Assembly (NCBI RefSeq): GCF_000613905.1
Contig: NZ_BAJW01000016.1
Location: forward strand, 1 to 55,347
DNA length: 55,347 nt
Reading direction: 5' to 3'
Source: Acetobacter persici JCM 25330
GTDB lineage: Bacteria > Pseudomonadota > Alphaproteobacteria > Acetobacterales > Acetobacteraceae
The translations under genes were made by a program, and so were the position numbers. Shown in pieces: positions 18,788-27,920 of the stretch. Each line of letters opens with the position of its first letter. The first letter of the stretch is position 1. The notes below the pieces were generated by a model, which saw nothing but the letters and a program-made list of their open reading frames with translations, was not told the DNA's origin and did not search any database.

Positions 18788-18954
18788 CGCAAGCTCTGCT
18801 CAGCAAGAAACAGTAATACCTAAGAGAAGCGGGTTGCCACGGAACAAAAAGCCCCTCATATCTTCGCCATCCTTGGTGGCATGGCCCGGAATGACCATGC
18901 CATTTACCCCGGGACCGGACGCACTCCGATCCCTCAAAATCTTCGGAGATGGCA

Positions 18955-19287
18955 ATGACCTACGTGGTCACTGAAAACTGCATCCGCTGCAAATTCATGG
19001 ACTGTGTGGAAGTCTGCCCTGTTGACTGCTTCTACGCCGGCGAAAACTTCCTGGTGATCAACCCGGACGAATGTATTGACTGCGGCGTGTGTGAACCTGA
19101 ATGCCCCGCAGAAGCGATTTTCCCGGATAGCGATGATCGCGCGACAGCATGGGCGGAACTCAACGCATCCTATTCCACCAAATGGCCGAACATCACCCGC
19201 AAGGGCACACCCCCGGCTGATGCGGAAGAATGGAAAGACAAGCCCGATAAAGCTGGTCTGCTCTCTCCGGAGCCGCACAAAGGCTGA
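18955..19287 (+). CDS. fdxA: 7Fe ferredoxin FdxA
   Basis: A 110-residue ferredoxin carrying one [3Fe-4S] and one [4Fe-4S] cluster. The cysteines are arranged as [17 protein letters not shown] near residues 9-25 and [12 protein letters not shown] near 40-51. The C-terminal region of about 50 residues ([13 protein letters not shown], then [11 protein letters not shown]) is typical of the alphaproteobacterial FdxA type. I chose ATG 18955 because GGAG lies six bases upstream; the in-frame ATG at 18949 directly abuts that site. It transfers single electrons and could accept them from the ferredoxin-NADP reductase at 3358. A strong terminator follows at 19314. Confidence 0.93.
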   Translation: MTYVVTENCIRCKFMDCVEVCPVDCFYAGENFLVINPDECIDCGVCEPECPAEAIFPDSDDRATAWAELNASYSTKWPNITRKGTPPADAEEWKDKPDKAGLLSPEPHKG

Positions 19288-19313
19288 TCTCCTCCTGTTC
19301 AGGAGATTTTAGA

Positions 19314-19356
19314 AACGGCGCGTTGACCCCCAACTGGGCGGTCCGCGCCGTTTTTT
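19314..19356 (+). terminator. Rho-independent terminator of fdxA
   Basis: A nine-base stem (AACGGCGCG with CGCGCCGTT) and a loop of about 20 bases are followed by six T, starting 27 bases after the fdxA stop. Confidence 0.85.
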
Positions 19357-19390
19357 ATGACCCGCTAACAGCGGATAAAACCAAAGCACA

Positions 19391-19424
19391 AAAAAAGCCC
19401 CGGAATGTCTTCCGGGGCTTTTTC
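19391..19424. terminator. Terminator between fdxA and the cyo operon
   Basis: A perfect stem AAGCCCCGGAA / TTCCGGGGCTT with a four-base loop is flanked by A and T runs. It can stop the minus-strand cyo transcript about 50 bases after cyoD and also works from the plus side. Confidence 0.85.
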
Positions 19425-19475
19425 TTAACCTGACACAAGACCTTGCCGGTATGAAACCGGCAAAGCTGTCCCTTA

Positions 19476-19808
19476 TTAGCGGGACATCATGTGCAGGGCG
19501 GTGTTGTTCATAATGAACATGGTGCCGATGATCAGAATCACGACGAAACCAACAGTGAAGAAGAAACACATGTTGTTCCAGCGCTGTTCGGATCCGTTAC
19601 CCATATGAAGGAAGTAGTGCAGGTGCACCAGCACCTGAACGAAGGCAAGAACCGCAAGTGCCGTCAGCGTGCCTGAAGGAGAGAGGCTATGGCTTACAAC
19701 AACACCAAAAGCCGCCGCCGTCAGGATAACAGCAAGAACAAACCCGATAATGTAAGACGATACACTACCGTGGCTCTCACCCGAGGGGGATGTGTGAAGA
19801 TCGCTCAT
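19476..19808 (-). CDS. cyoD: Cytochrome o ubiquinol oxidase subunit IV
   Basis: A 110-residue inner-membrane protein with three hydrophobic helices, the usual form of CyoD, the small subunit that helps assemble the copper site of subunit I. The recognisable segment is LAFVQVLVHLHYFLHM in the second to third helix. The start ATG 19808 shares a base with the cyoC stop (TGATG), which indicates translational coupling; the longer frame from 19973 is rejected. It is the last gene of the operon, followed by the terminator at 19391-19424. Confidence 0.92.
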   Translation of the reverse strand: MSDLHTSPSGESHGSVSSYIIGFVLAVILTAAAFGVVVSHSLSPSGTLTALAVLAFVQVLVHLHYFLHMGNGSEQRWNNMCFFFTVGFVVILIIGTMFIMNNTALHMMSR

Positions 19809-20413
19809 CAGATCATGCTCGCCAGATAGACATAGGTGAAGACGCAGATCCAGACGATATCCAGGAAGTGCCAGAACAGGCTCAGGCAGGTGAGCTTGCT
19901 CATCATACGTTCCGGGATCTCGGTCGTGCCCATCAACTGAACGATGAGGGTCACGATCCAGATCAGACCACACGTTACGTGCAGACCGTGCGTGGACACC
20001 AGTGTGAAGAAGGAGGACAGGAACGCGCTGCGGTCCGGGCCATTTCCTTCATGGATCATGTGCGCAAATTCATTCAGTTCCAGGCCAACAAAGCCCAGAC
20101 CCAGAAGGAAGGTTACACCCAGCCACATGATGACTTTGCTGACTTCATTCTTATGGGCGGCAATCATGCCAAACCCATAAGTGATGGAAGAGATCAGCAG
20201 CAGAGCGGTTTCCTCTGCCAGTCCTTTGTATTCAAACAGGTCACGACCGCTCGGGCCGCCGTTAACCTGGTTATGGAGAACTGCAAACACGGCAAAAAGT
20301 GAGCCGAAGATAATGCAGTCGGTCATCAGATAGACCCAGAACCCGAACACCACCGGGGACTCGTGATGGTGTTCGTCGTGGCCTGCGGTCTGAACAGTTG
20401 TGTCGTGCGCCAT
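19808..20413 (-). CDS. cyoC: Cytochrome o ubiquinol oxidase subunit III
   Basis: A 201-residue protein with five hydrophobic helices, as in CyoC. It begins with a His-rich leader (GHDEHHHES) before the first helix FGFWVYLMTDCIIFGSLFAVF. Later segments GLELNEFAHMIHEGNGPDRSAF and THGLHVTCGLIW are typical of haem-copper oxidase subunit III. It supports the catalytic subunit and binds no haem. Its ATG at 20413 overlaps the last base of the cyoB stop, and its stop overlaps the cyoD start, so it is embedded in a tightly coupled operon. Confidence 0.94.
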   Translation of the reverse strand: MAHDTTVQTAGHDEHHHESPVVFGFWVYLMTDCIIFGSLFAVFAVLHNQVNGGPSGRDLFEYKGLAEETALLLISSITYGFGMIAAHKNEVSKVIMWLGVTFLLGLGFVGLELNEFAHMIHEGNGPDRSAFLSSFFTLVSTHGLHVTCGLIWIVTLIVQLMGTTEIPERMMSKLTCLSLFWHFLDIVWICVFTYVYLASMI

Positions 20414-22403
20414 TACTCAGCTGCCTGTGCCATGAGTTTACGGGAATGCTCGTTCTCGATCCGGGCAACTTCTTCAGCAGGGATGTAGTAATCGATATCC
20501 TTGTTGGCGCTACGGGCAATAACCGTCCCGATCACACCGATCAGGCCGATGGCTGCCAGCCACCAGATATACCATACTGCAGCAAAGCCGAAGACGAGGC
20601 TGAACGCACCGACAAGGAACCCGGCAGCCGTGTTTTTCGGCATATGGATCGGAGCATACGGCCCACCAGCGCAACGCGTATCAATGCCGTTTTCCTTGTC
20701 GTGCATGAACGCATCAAGTTCATGAACATGGGGAACGATAGCAAAGTTGTACGGCGGCGGCGGTGAAGACGTGGACCATTCCAGAGCGCGACCATTCCAC
20801 GGATCACCCGTGAGATCACGGTTTGCGGGCAGGTTACGGTCACGAATTGTCACGTAAAGCTGGGTCAGCTGACAGACGATCCCCAGAAGGATCAGCACAG
20901 CGCCAACTTCAGCAATCAGCATCAGAACATGCCACTGCGGGTTGTCATAGTGGTTCATACGACGGGTCATGCCGTCGAAGCCCAGGATATACAGCGGAAC
21001 GAACGCAAAGTAGAAGCCAACGAACCAGAACCAGAAGGCACGGATGCCCCAGGACTCGTTCATCTTGAAACCCATGACCTTCGGGAACCAGAAGTTCATG
21101 CCACAGATGTAACCGAAATACACACCACCGATAATCACGTTATGGAAGTGAGCAATCAGGAACAGGGAGTTATGCAGAACGAAGTCAGCGCCCGGAATGG
21201 CCATCATCACACCGGTCATACCACCGATGGTGAAGGTCACCATGAAGCCAACGGCCCAGTACATGCAGGCATGGAACTGGACGCGACCCTTATACATCGT
21301 GAACATCCAGTTAAAGAGTTTCACGCCTGTAGGGATCGAGATGATCATGGTTGCAATGCCGAAGAACGCATTCACGTCCGGACCAGCACCCATGGTGAAG
21401 AAGTGGTGAACCCACACGATGAAGGACAGAACCATGATGGAGCAGGTTGCGTAAACCATGGTGCCGTAGCCGAACAGCGGCTTGCCGGAGAAGGCTGGAA
21501 CAACTTCAGAGAACACGCCGAAGGCGGGGATAACAAGAATGTAAACTTCAGGATGACCCCAGGCCCAGATCAGGCTGAGATACAGCATCTGGTTGCCGCC
21601 ACCATCATTGGTGAAGAAGTGCATACCGAAGTAACGGTCCAGACCCAGCAGAGCGACGGCAACCGTCAGCACGGGGAAGGAGACCATGATCAGGATGGAA
21701 GCGCAGAAAGCCGTCCAGGTGAAGACAGGCATCTTCATCCAGGTCATGCCCGGAGCGCGCATCTTCACGATCGTCACGAAGAAGTTCACGCCGGTCAGCA
21801 GCGTGCCGACACCGGAAAGCTGAATGGCCCAGATATAGTAATCCACACCAACGCCAGGGCTGAACTGAGTCTCAGACAGCGGAGGATAAGCCAGCCAGCC
21901 ACACTGTGAGAATTCACCGATGAACAGGGAGACGTTCACCAGAATGAATGCAATGGCGGTCATCCAGAAGCTGAGGTTGTTCAGGAACGGAAAGGCAACG
22001 TCGCGGGCGCGATCTGAAGCGGCACAACGAAGTTGAACAGACCGGTCATGAAAGCCATGGCCAGGAAGAAGATCATGATCGTTCCGTGAGCGGAGAAGAT
22101 CTGATCGTAGTGATGCGGGGGCAGGTAGCCGGGGTTACCCGCGTAGGCCAGCGCAAGCTGGGTACGCATCATGATAGCGTCCGCAAAACCGCGGAACAGA
22201 GCAACCAGCGCCAGTACAATGTACATGACAGCCAGACGCTTATGGTCAACAGACGTCAGCCACTCTTTCCAGAGATAGCCCCACTTGCCGTAATAGGTGA
22301 TCAGTCCCAGTACCGCGACGCCAATAATGGCCACGGCCAGGAACGTCCCAACCAGAATCGGCACATCCAGCGGAATGGCCGAGAACGATAGTCTCCCTAG
22401 CAT
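20413..22403 (-). CDS. cyoB: Cytochrome o ubiquinol oxidase subunit I (catalytic), frame broken once
   Basis: The catalytic haem-copper subunit, which reduces O2 to water with electrons from ubiquinol and pumps protons. About 663 residues after repair, the same as E. coli CyoB. Visible residues are the low-spin haem His in FSAHGTIM, the copper/tyrosine centre in WGHPEVY, the two His in VHHFFTMG and the haem ligands in [10 protein letters not shown]. As read, the first 140 residues (ATG 22403) end at a false stop. One extra base between 22010 and 22011 restores [16 protein letters not shown]. In Acetobacter aceti the same subunit order (II-I-III-IV) is called cyaBACD for a haem ba3 (cytochrome a1) enzyme, so the haem type here is not settled by sequence. 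Confidence 0.93.
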
Positions 22404-22408
22404 AGATC

Positions 22409-23332
22409 CTATTCCTTCATATTCATGTCGGACATCGCGGACTGCACCTGAATCATCTTGCCAGTGCTTTTGTCCATGACCATGCCGTTGTTGTATTTGG
22501 CCACGATCGTGTTGAACAATCCGGGTTCAACATGCGCGAAATATTCGACAGGATTTGCTTCGCTCGGCGCAGCAAGCTTCGGATAGGTCTGACCATCCAG
22601 CTGCTCGGAGGAAGACTTTACTTTATCAACCCATGCATTGAATTCATCACCGCTTACAGCCAGCGTGCGGAATTTCATGTCAGAAAAGCCACGGCCACTG
22701 TAGTTGGCGGATTCACCCAGATAGTCGCCCGGCTCGTTAGCCAGAAGATGAAGCTGAGTCTGCATACCGGCCATTGCGTAAATCATGGAACCAAGACGCG
22801 GGATGAAGAAAGAGTTCATCACGGAATCAGAGGTGATTACGAAATCGACGGGGGTGTTAACCGGAATAGCCAGCTGGTTGACAGTCGCAATACCCTGTTC
22901 CGGGTAGATAAACAGCCACTTCCAGTCCAGAGCCACAACTTCAACATGAAGCGGCTTGGTGGTTGCTTCGGCTTCCAGCGGTTTGTACGGGTCAAGAGAA
23001 TGACACGTCTGGTAGGTGATCACGGCAAGGAAGAGAATGATCAGGGAGGGCACGCCCCAGATGATCAGCTCGATCTTGTTGGAGTGACACCATTTCGGAA
23101 GATATTCTGCGCTGGTGTTTGACTGGCGGTAATGCCAGGCAAAATACACAGACAGAATAATGGTCGGAACGACCACAATCAGCATTGCGATTGTAGAGGT
23201 GGCGATCAGTGATTTCACCCCATCGCCAACCGGGCCCTTCGGATCCAAGACATCCATCTCACACCCGGCAAGCAGCAACGCTGACGATAGGCCGCCCAAT
23301 CGCGCCATTCTCGCCAGTAACTTGTTTTTCAT
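22409..23332 (-). CDS. cyoA: Cytochrome o ubiquinol oxidase subunit II
   Basis: A 307-residue lipoprotein with the lipobox LLAGC (Cys 24), two membrane helices near residues 45-65 and 85-105, and a periplasmic cupredoxin domain. The copper-A cysteines of cytochrome c oxidases are missing: the site reads [11 protein letters not shown]. This marks a quinol oxidase. The [17 protein letters not shown] segment is typical. It is the first gene of the operon. The ATG at 23332 has AGAGG about six bases upstream, and five bases separate it from cyoB. Control probably resides in the long AT-rich leader region 23333-23870. Confidence 0.93.
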   Translation of the reverse strand: MKNKLLARMARLGGLSSALLLAGCEMDVLDPKGPVGDGVKSLIATSTIAMLIVVVPTIILSVYFAWHYRQSNTSAEYLPKWCHSNKIELIIWGVPSLIILFLAVITYQTCHSLDPYKPLEAEATTKPLHVEVVALDWKWLFIYPEQGIATVNQLAIPVNTPVDFVITSDSVMNSFFIPRLGSMIYAMAGMQTQLHLLANEPGDYLGESANYSGRGFSDMKFRTLAVSGDEFNAWVDKVKSSSEQLDGQTYPKLAAPSEANPVEYFAHVEPGLFNTIVAKYNNGMVMDKSTGKMIQVQSAMSDMNMKE

Positions 23333-23876
23333 CGCACGCCTCTTGGTTCTGACATCTACTTAGCCTCACAAAGACTCTTCGCTCCTGCTGCCATAGAAGC
23401 CCGACAACAGCAAGAAACCGCGCTCCGGCGCCCCTGGGTGCCAAAATGCCGGCAACCCCGCCCGGACCTTCCCTCTCCTCCGGAAAAGAGAGGGGTGAAG
23501 TCCGCGTCGGAACGACAGTTCAACAGGCTCCTCGGGCAGCGAAAACGCCTTGCGCCCTACTTTATTCCTAAAGCGCAGATTCTCAATGTCCGAAAAGTTC
23601 CATCAGCCTTTCGTCACAGTCGATCTATTCCCGAAAGAACATTCCGTCCCTGTGTTATTTCGCTGAATTTCGAGGGTGGCAAGACTTCACTATTTGTTAC
23701 CAAATATTTCATACCAAAAATGTCCTGATTTTTTTTCTTTTTTAAATCAGACACTTATAGCAACACACCCCAAATCACAGAGTCGTGACCCACTTCATCG
23801 TGCACAACATAAGTCTTATTTTGAACGTATTCCGAATGGGCAGAAGCCCTTTCCGTCACTGCATAGCTGGTCACAC
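23333..23876. other. Long AT-rich intergenic region upstream of cyoA
   Basis: More than 500 bp without a convincing gene. It becomes AT-rich from about 23560. It holds an inverted repeat CCCTCTC/GAGAGGG at 23471-23494, about 140 bases before cyoA. A second inverted repeat, CTGATTT/AAATCAG at 23725-23750, surrounds a T-rich tract. It probably contains the cyo promoter and control sites. I could not fix a -35/-10 pair. Confidence 0.5.
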
Positions 23877-23907
23877 AAAAAAGCCCGGCCTTTGCAGACC
23901 GGGCTTT
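23877..23907 (-). terminator. Terminator of the Bax-inhibitor-1 gene
   Basis: On the minus strand, the stem AAGCCCGG/CCGGGCTT is followed by six T. It lies 60 bases after the stop of the gene at 23967. Confidence 0.85.
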
Positions 23908-23966
23908 CCTGATTTGGTCAGACTCCTCAATCCGGGGAGTCCGCTGCTTCTGTTTCCACTCAGGGA

Positions 23967-24743
23967 TTAGTCATTAGAGTTCCGAACACCCATGAACTGA
24001 AGCAGGAACTGGAAGAGGTTGATGAAGTTGAGATACAGGCTCAGCGCATCATAAACGCTGCGTTTGACGGCTTCATCCGGGCCTTCATACGCCGCGTATT
24101 GCGGGTAGGTCACGCGGATGCGCTGGGCGTCAAACGCGCTGAACGCCGTGAAGATAAACACCCCGATGATGCTGTAGACGAAATACACCGCCGAACTTTT
24201 CAGGAAGATGTTGACCAGACCGGCGATAACCATCCCGAACAGCCCCATCATCAGGAAGGAGCTGAAGCGCAGCAGGTTTGCCTTGGTCGTGTACCCCCAC
24301 AGAGATGTTGCTGCGAAGGTGCAGGCCGTTACCAGAAACACACGCACCACAGAAACGCCGGTATAGACCAGAAAAATGCTGGCCATGCTGGCACCCATGG
24401 TGGCGCAGAAGGCCCAGAACAGCCCCTGTGCTCCCTGCCGGGACAGACGGTTCACGCCAAAGGACATCACCAGCACAAAGCCCAGAGGCGCGATCATGGC
24501 CAGATCCCCAAGCAGTGTGGGGCGCAGGGCCAGACCACCCGCTGTGGGGGCCAGATGAAAAAACAGATTCCGCAGGCCGGTAAAGGCTACGGCGTAGGCC
24601 ACGATGCCTGTCAGCAGCAGGCCAGACGCCATCCAGTTATAAACGCGCAGCATGTAGGCCCGAAGCCCTGCATCCAGCGCGCCGGCCTGGGCGTTCCAGC
24701 CTGAAGATGCTGTCGGTGAACGGTAGTCGTGACTGAACGACAT
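23967..24743 (-). CDS. Bax inhibitor-1/YccA-family membrane protein
   Basis: A 258-residue inner-membrane protein with seven hydrophobic helices, of the TMBIM family that includes YccA and YbhL. In bacteria these are linked to calcium or pH-dependent leak and to FtsH control, but the role here is unknown. The C-terminal half shows the family pattern FSAFDAQRI and DALSLYLNFINLFQFLLQF. I chose ATG 24743 because AAGGAGAGG lies just upstream, rather than the ATG at 24767. The gene stands alone between the cyo operon and the RNA ligase gene, with its own terminator. Confidence 0.9.
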   Translation of the reverse strand: MSFSHDYRSPTASSGWNAQAGALDAGLRAYMLRVYNWMASGLLLTGIVAYAVAFTGLRNLFFHLAPTAGGLALRPTLLGDLAMIAPLGFVLVMSFGVNRLSRQGAQGLFWAFCATMGASMASIFLVYTGVSVVRVFLVTACTFAATSLWGYTTKANLLRFSSFLMMGLFGMVIAGLVNIFLKSSAVYFVYSIIGVFIFTAFSAFDAQRIRVTYPQYAAYEGPDEAVKRSVYDALSLYLNFINLFQFLLQFMGVRNSND

Positions 24744-24862
24744 CTTTTCCTCTCCTTGTCCGGACAAGCCGGCGTTGCTTTATACTTGTGGCTGCCCTGC
24801 CTCTGCGTCAAGGGTTAGCAATCCCTTTCGTGACCAGCATGAGAGTTGATGAAGGTCTGACC

Positions 24863-25404
24863 ATGTACCTTATAATTGGCGCGGCTCTCCCCGCGGAACT
24901 GCGGACAACCCTGCTCGGCCTTCAGGCCCACTTTCCGGACAAGAGCTGGGTGCCGGAGTCCTATCTCTTCCTGCCGTTCTGCACACTCGGACCATTACCC
25001 ACCCCGGGCTTCTGGAAGAAATTGATCATGCCCTGCGGAACATTTGCCCGCGTGCGCCGCTTTCTTTCACAACAGATGGATTTGAAGTCTCTCTGCGCAA
25101 GGACCGAATCTCGCTTGGAATAAAGATACAGCCCTCACAGCTTGATCACCTTTCCGTGAAAATCCGTGCGGCCATGCAGCGTGCCGGGGTGCAAAACCCA
25201 AGGGCGCACAGCCCTCTCACCATTCCTCTGGCGCGGATTACGGACGTGCCTCCCCCCACTGTTAGTCAGTGGATTCAGATGCATCATCCGCAGACGTTTT
25301 CCACAGGAAGCATTTCCGAAATTACCCTTTTCAGCTCTTGGAAAAACGAGGAAATCCCCTTCATTATTCCGGAGGAGGAATATCATTTTAACGGAAGTAT
25401 TTAG
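24863..25404 (+). CDS. 2'-5' RNA ligase / cyclic phosphodiesterase family protein, frame broken
   Basis: A protein of about 180 residues of the LigT/ThpR (2H phosphoesterase) type. The N-terminus MYLIIGAALPAELRTTLLGLQ and KSWVPES match the start of this family. After one extra base in the C run at 24998-25000, the frame continues as HPGLLEEIDHALRNI, DGFEVSLRKD and ITLFSSW to a TAA at 25404. The first HxT motif is not clear; the region reads YLFLPFCTLGP where HLTLRFLG is expected. The second motif reads HSPLTIPLARI rather than a clean HxTLxR. Either more bases are missing or the active site is divergent. Family enzymes open or join 2'-5' RNA linkages. GAAGG precedes ATG 24863. Confidence 0.6.
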
Positions 25405-25636
25405 GTCATTCCCTCACGCGTTATAACATAAACCATTACAGTTCGTGATCACGCAGCTAGAAGCGGGTACACCGGCTCTACGCTGCTGTAACGGCTAGAT
25501 AATATCCATGAACATGGAGGCAGCTATTCATCTGGCGTGATTGACAGAAACAGGGCCTCTTGGCTGAGTGTGGGAAACCGGCCTGCCGGCTTTTTTCTTC
25601 TTTCCTCACCTTAATATCAGTCGAGGACGCTAACGC
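25405..25636 (+). promoter_or_regulatory. Intergenic region before adhA
   Basis: 232 bp that must carry the adhA promoter unless the genes are read through from upstream. A short GC hairpin with six T at 25576-25596 resembles a weak terminator or attenuator and precedes adhA by 40 bases. TTGACA at 25540 has no convincing -10 at normal spacing. Confidence 0.35.
25576..25596 (+). terminator. Possible weak terminator or attenuator before adhA
   Basis: CCGG arms around CCTG are followed by six T. The stem is short. It could end the upstream transcript or attenuate adhA. Confidence 0.35.
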
Positions 25637-27864
25637 ATGACCCGCCCCGCCTCCGCCAAGAGACGTTCGCTGCTAGGAATTCTCGCGGCTGGAACGATCT
25701 GCGCCGCATCGCTGCCGTATGCGGCAGTTCCTGCTTACGCCGACGCCCAAACCGACACCGGGGAAGCGATTATCCACGCGGATGATCACCCGGAAAACTG
25801 GCTGTCTTATGGCCGGACATACACGGAACAGCGCTTCAGCCCTCTGGAGGACATTAACCGGTCCAATGTTGGTAACCTGAAGCTCGCCTGGTTCTATGAT
25901 CTGGACACAAACCGCGGGCAGGAAGGTACGCCGCTGGTTGTGGACGGCGTGATGTACGCCACCACCAACTGGTCCAAGATGAAAGCGCTGGATGCCGCCA
26001 CCGGCAAGCTGCTGTGGGCCTATGACCCGCGCACGCCCGGCAACATTGCGGACAAAGGCTGCTGCGATACGGTCAACCGCGGTGCTGCCTACTGGAACGG
26101 CAAGGTCTATTTCGGGACGTTTGATGGCCGCCTGATCGCACTGGATGCCAAGACCGGCAAACTGGTGTGGAGCGTGAACACCATCCCCAAAGATGCCTCT
26201 CTGGGTCAGCAGCGCTCCTATACGGTTGACGGCGCTGTCCGTGTTGCAAAAGGTCGCGTTCTGATTGGTAACGGTGGTTCCGAGTTCGGTGCCCGTGGTT
26301 TTGTGTCTGCTTATGATGCAGAAACCGGCAAGCTGGACTGGCGCTTCTACACGGTTCCCAACAACAAGAACCAGCCTGACCACGCAGCATCAGACTCCGC
26401 ACTGATGACGAAAGCCTACAAGACCTGGAGCCCCACGGGCGCCTGGACAAAGCAGGGCGGCGGCGGCACGGTCTGGGACTCCATTGTCTATGACCCGGAA
26501 GCCGATCTAGTTTATCTGGCTGTCGGTAACGGCTCCCCCTGGAACTACAAATATCGTTCCGACGGGATTGGCGATAACCTGTTCCTGGGCAGCATCGTCG
26601 CCGTGAAGCCTGAAACCGGCGAATATGTCTGGCATTTCCAGGAAACGCCGATGGACCAGTGGGATTACACCTCTGTCCAGCAGATCATGACGCTTGATAT
26701 GCCGATCAACGGTGAAAAGCGCCACGTGATCGTGCATGCACCGAAGAACGGCTTCTTCTACATTCTGGACGCCAAAACGGGTGAATTCCTGTCCGGCAAC
26801 AACTATGTGTACCAGAACTGGGCGCAGGGTCTGGACCCGAAGACGGGCCGTCCGATCTACAACCCGGATGCGCTCTACACCCTGAACGGCAAGGAATGGT
26901 ATGGCATTCCGGGCGATCTGGGCGGTCATAACTTTGCTGCCATGGCCTACAGCCCCAAAACGGGTCTGGTCTATATTCCTGGCCAGCAGGTGCCGTTCCT
27001 CTACAAAAACCAGGTTGGTGGCTTTAAAGCCACCCGGACTCCTGGAACCTTGGTCTGGACATGAACAAAGCAGGTCTGCCGGATACCCCGGAAGCCCGCA
27101 CCGCGTTCATGAAAGATCTGAAGGGCTGGATTATCGCCTGGGATCCCAAGACGCAGAAAGCCGCATGGGTTGTTGACCATAAAGGTCCGTGGAACGGCGG
27201 TATTCTGGCAACCGGTGGCGACCTCCTGTTCCAGGGTCTGGCTAACGGTGAATTCCACGCCTACGACGCCACAAACGGCGCTGACCTGTTCCACTTTGAT
27301 GCGCAGAGCGGTATTATTGCTCCGCCCATCACCTATAAGGCACAGGGCAAGCAGTATGTTGCTGTAGAAGTGGGCTGGGGCGGGATCTATCCGTTCTTCC
27401 TCGGTGGTCTGGCCCGTACATCCGGCTGGACAGTCAACCACTCCCGCGTTGTTGCTTTCTCTCTGGACGGCAATGCTGTTCTGCCCCCGCAGAACGACAA
27501 GGGCTTCCTGCCCGTCAAGCCGCCGGCACAGTATGATACCAAAGTGACGGATAACGGGTACTTCCAGTTCCAGACCTATTGCGCCGCCTGCCATGGCGAT
27601 AACGCTGAAGGTGCGGGCGTTCTGCCTGATCTGCGCTGGTCCGGCTCAATCCGCCATCAGGATGCCTTCTACAATGTTGTCGGCCGCGGTGCGCTGACGG
27701 CCTACGGCATGGATCGTTTTGACACGAGCATGAAGCCTGATGAAATTGAGGCCATCCGCCAGTTCATCATCAAGCGTGCGAACGAAACGTACCAGCGTGA
27801 AGTGGATGCTCGTAAGAATGACAAGGGCATTCCTGAAAACGCGACCCTCGGCATCACGCCGTAA
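25637..27864 (+). CDS. adhA: PQQ-dependent alcohol dehydrogenase, quinohaemoprotein large subunit, frame broken once
   Basis: The periplasmic subunit that oxidises ethanol to acetaldehyde; about 742 residues after repair, normal for AdhA of Acetobacter. It has a twin-Arg-poor signal peptide ending near AYA (residue 35), an eight-bladed PQQ propeller with repeated AxTGKLxW motifs, the adjacent Cys-Cys pair in KGCCDT near residues 142-143 and the catalytic Asp region FQETPMDQWDYTS. A C-terminal cytochrome c domain has CAACH near residue 649. As read, the frame breaks near 27030-27031; one extra C restores GGFKAHPDSWNLGLDMN. It transfers electrons to AdhB, encoded next. Confidence 0.95.
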
Positions 27865-27920
27865 TGGTCCGGCAGAGTCATGACGTCATTCGGCACACAA
27901 GCGATACAGTGGTAAAAACG

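Noticed and set aside
20929..21909. 326-residue open frame opposite cyoB
   Set aside because: The protein is a His/Glu/Gly-rich shadow of the conserved oxidase subunit I and has no family features.
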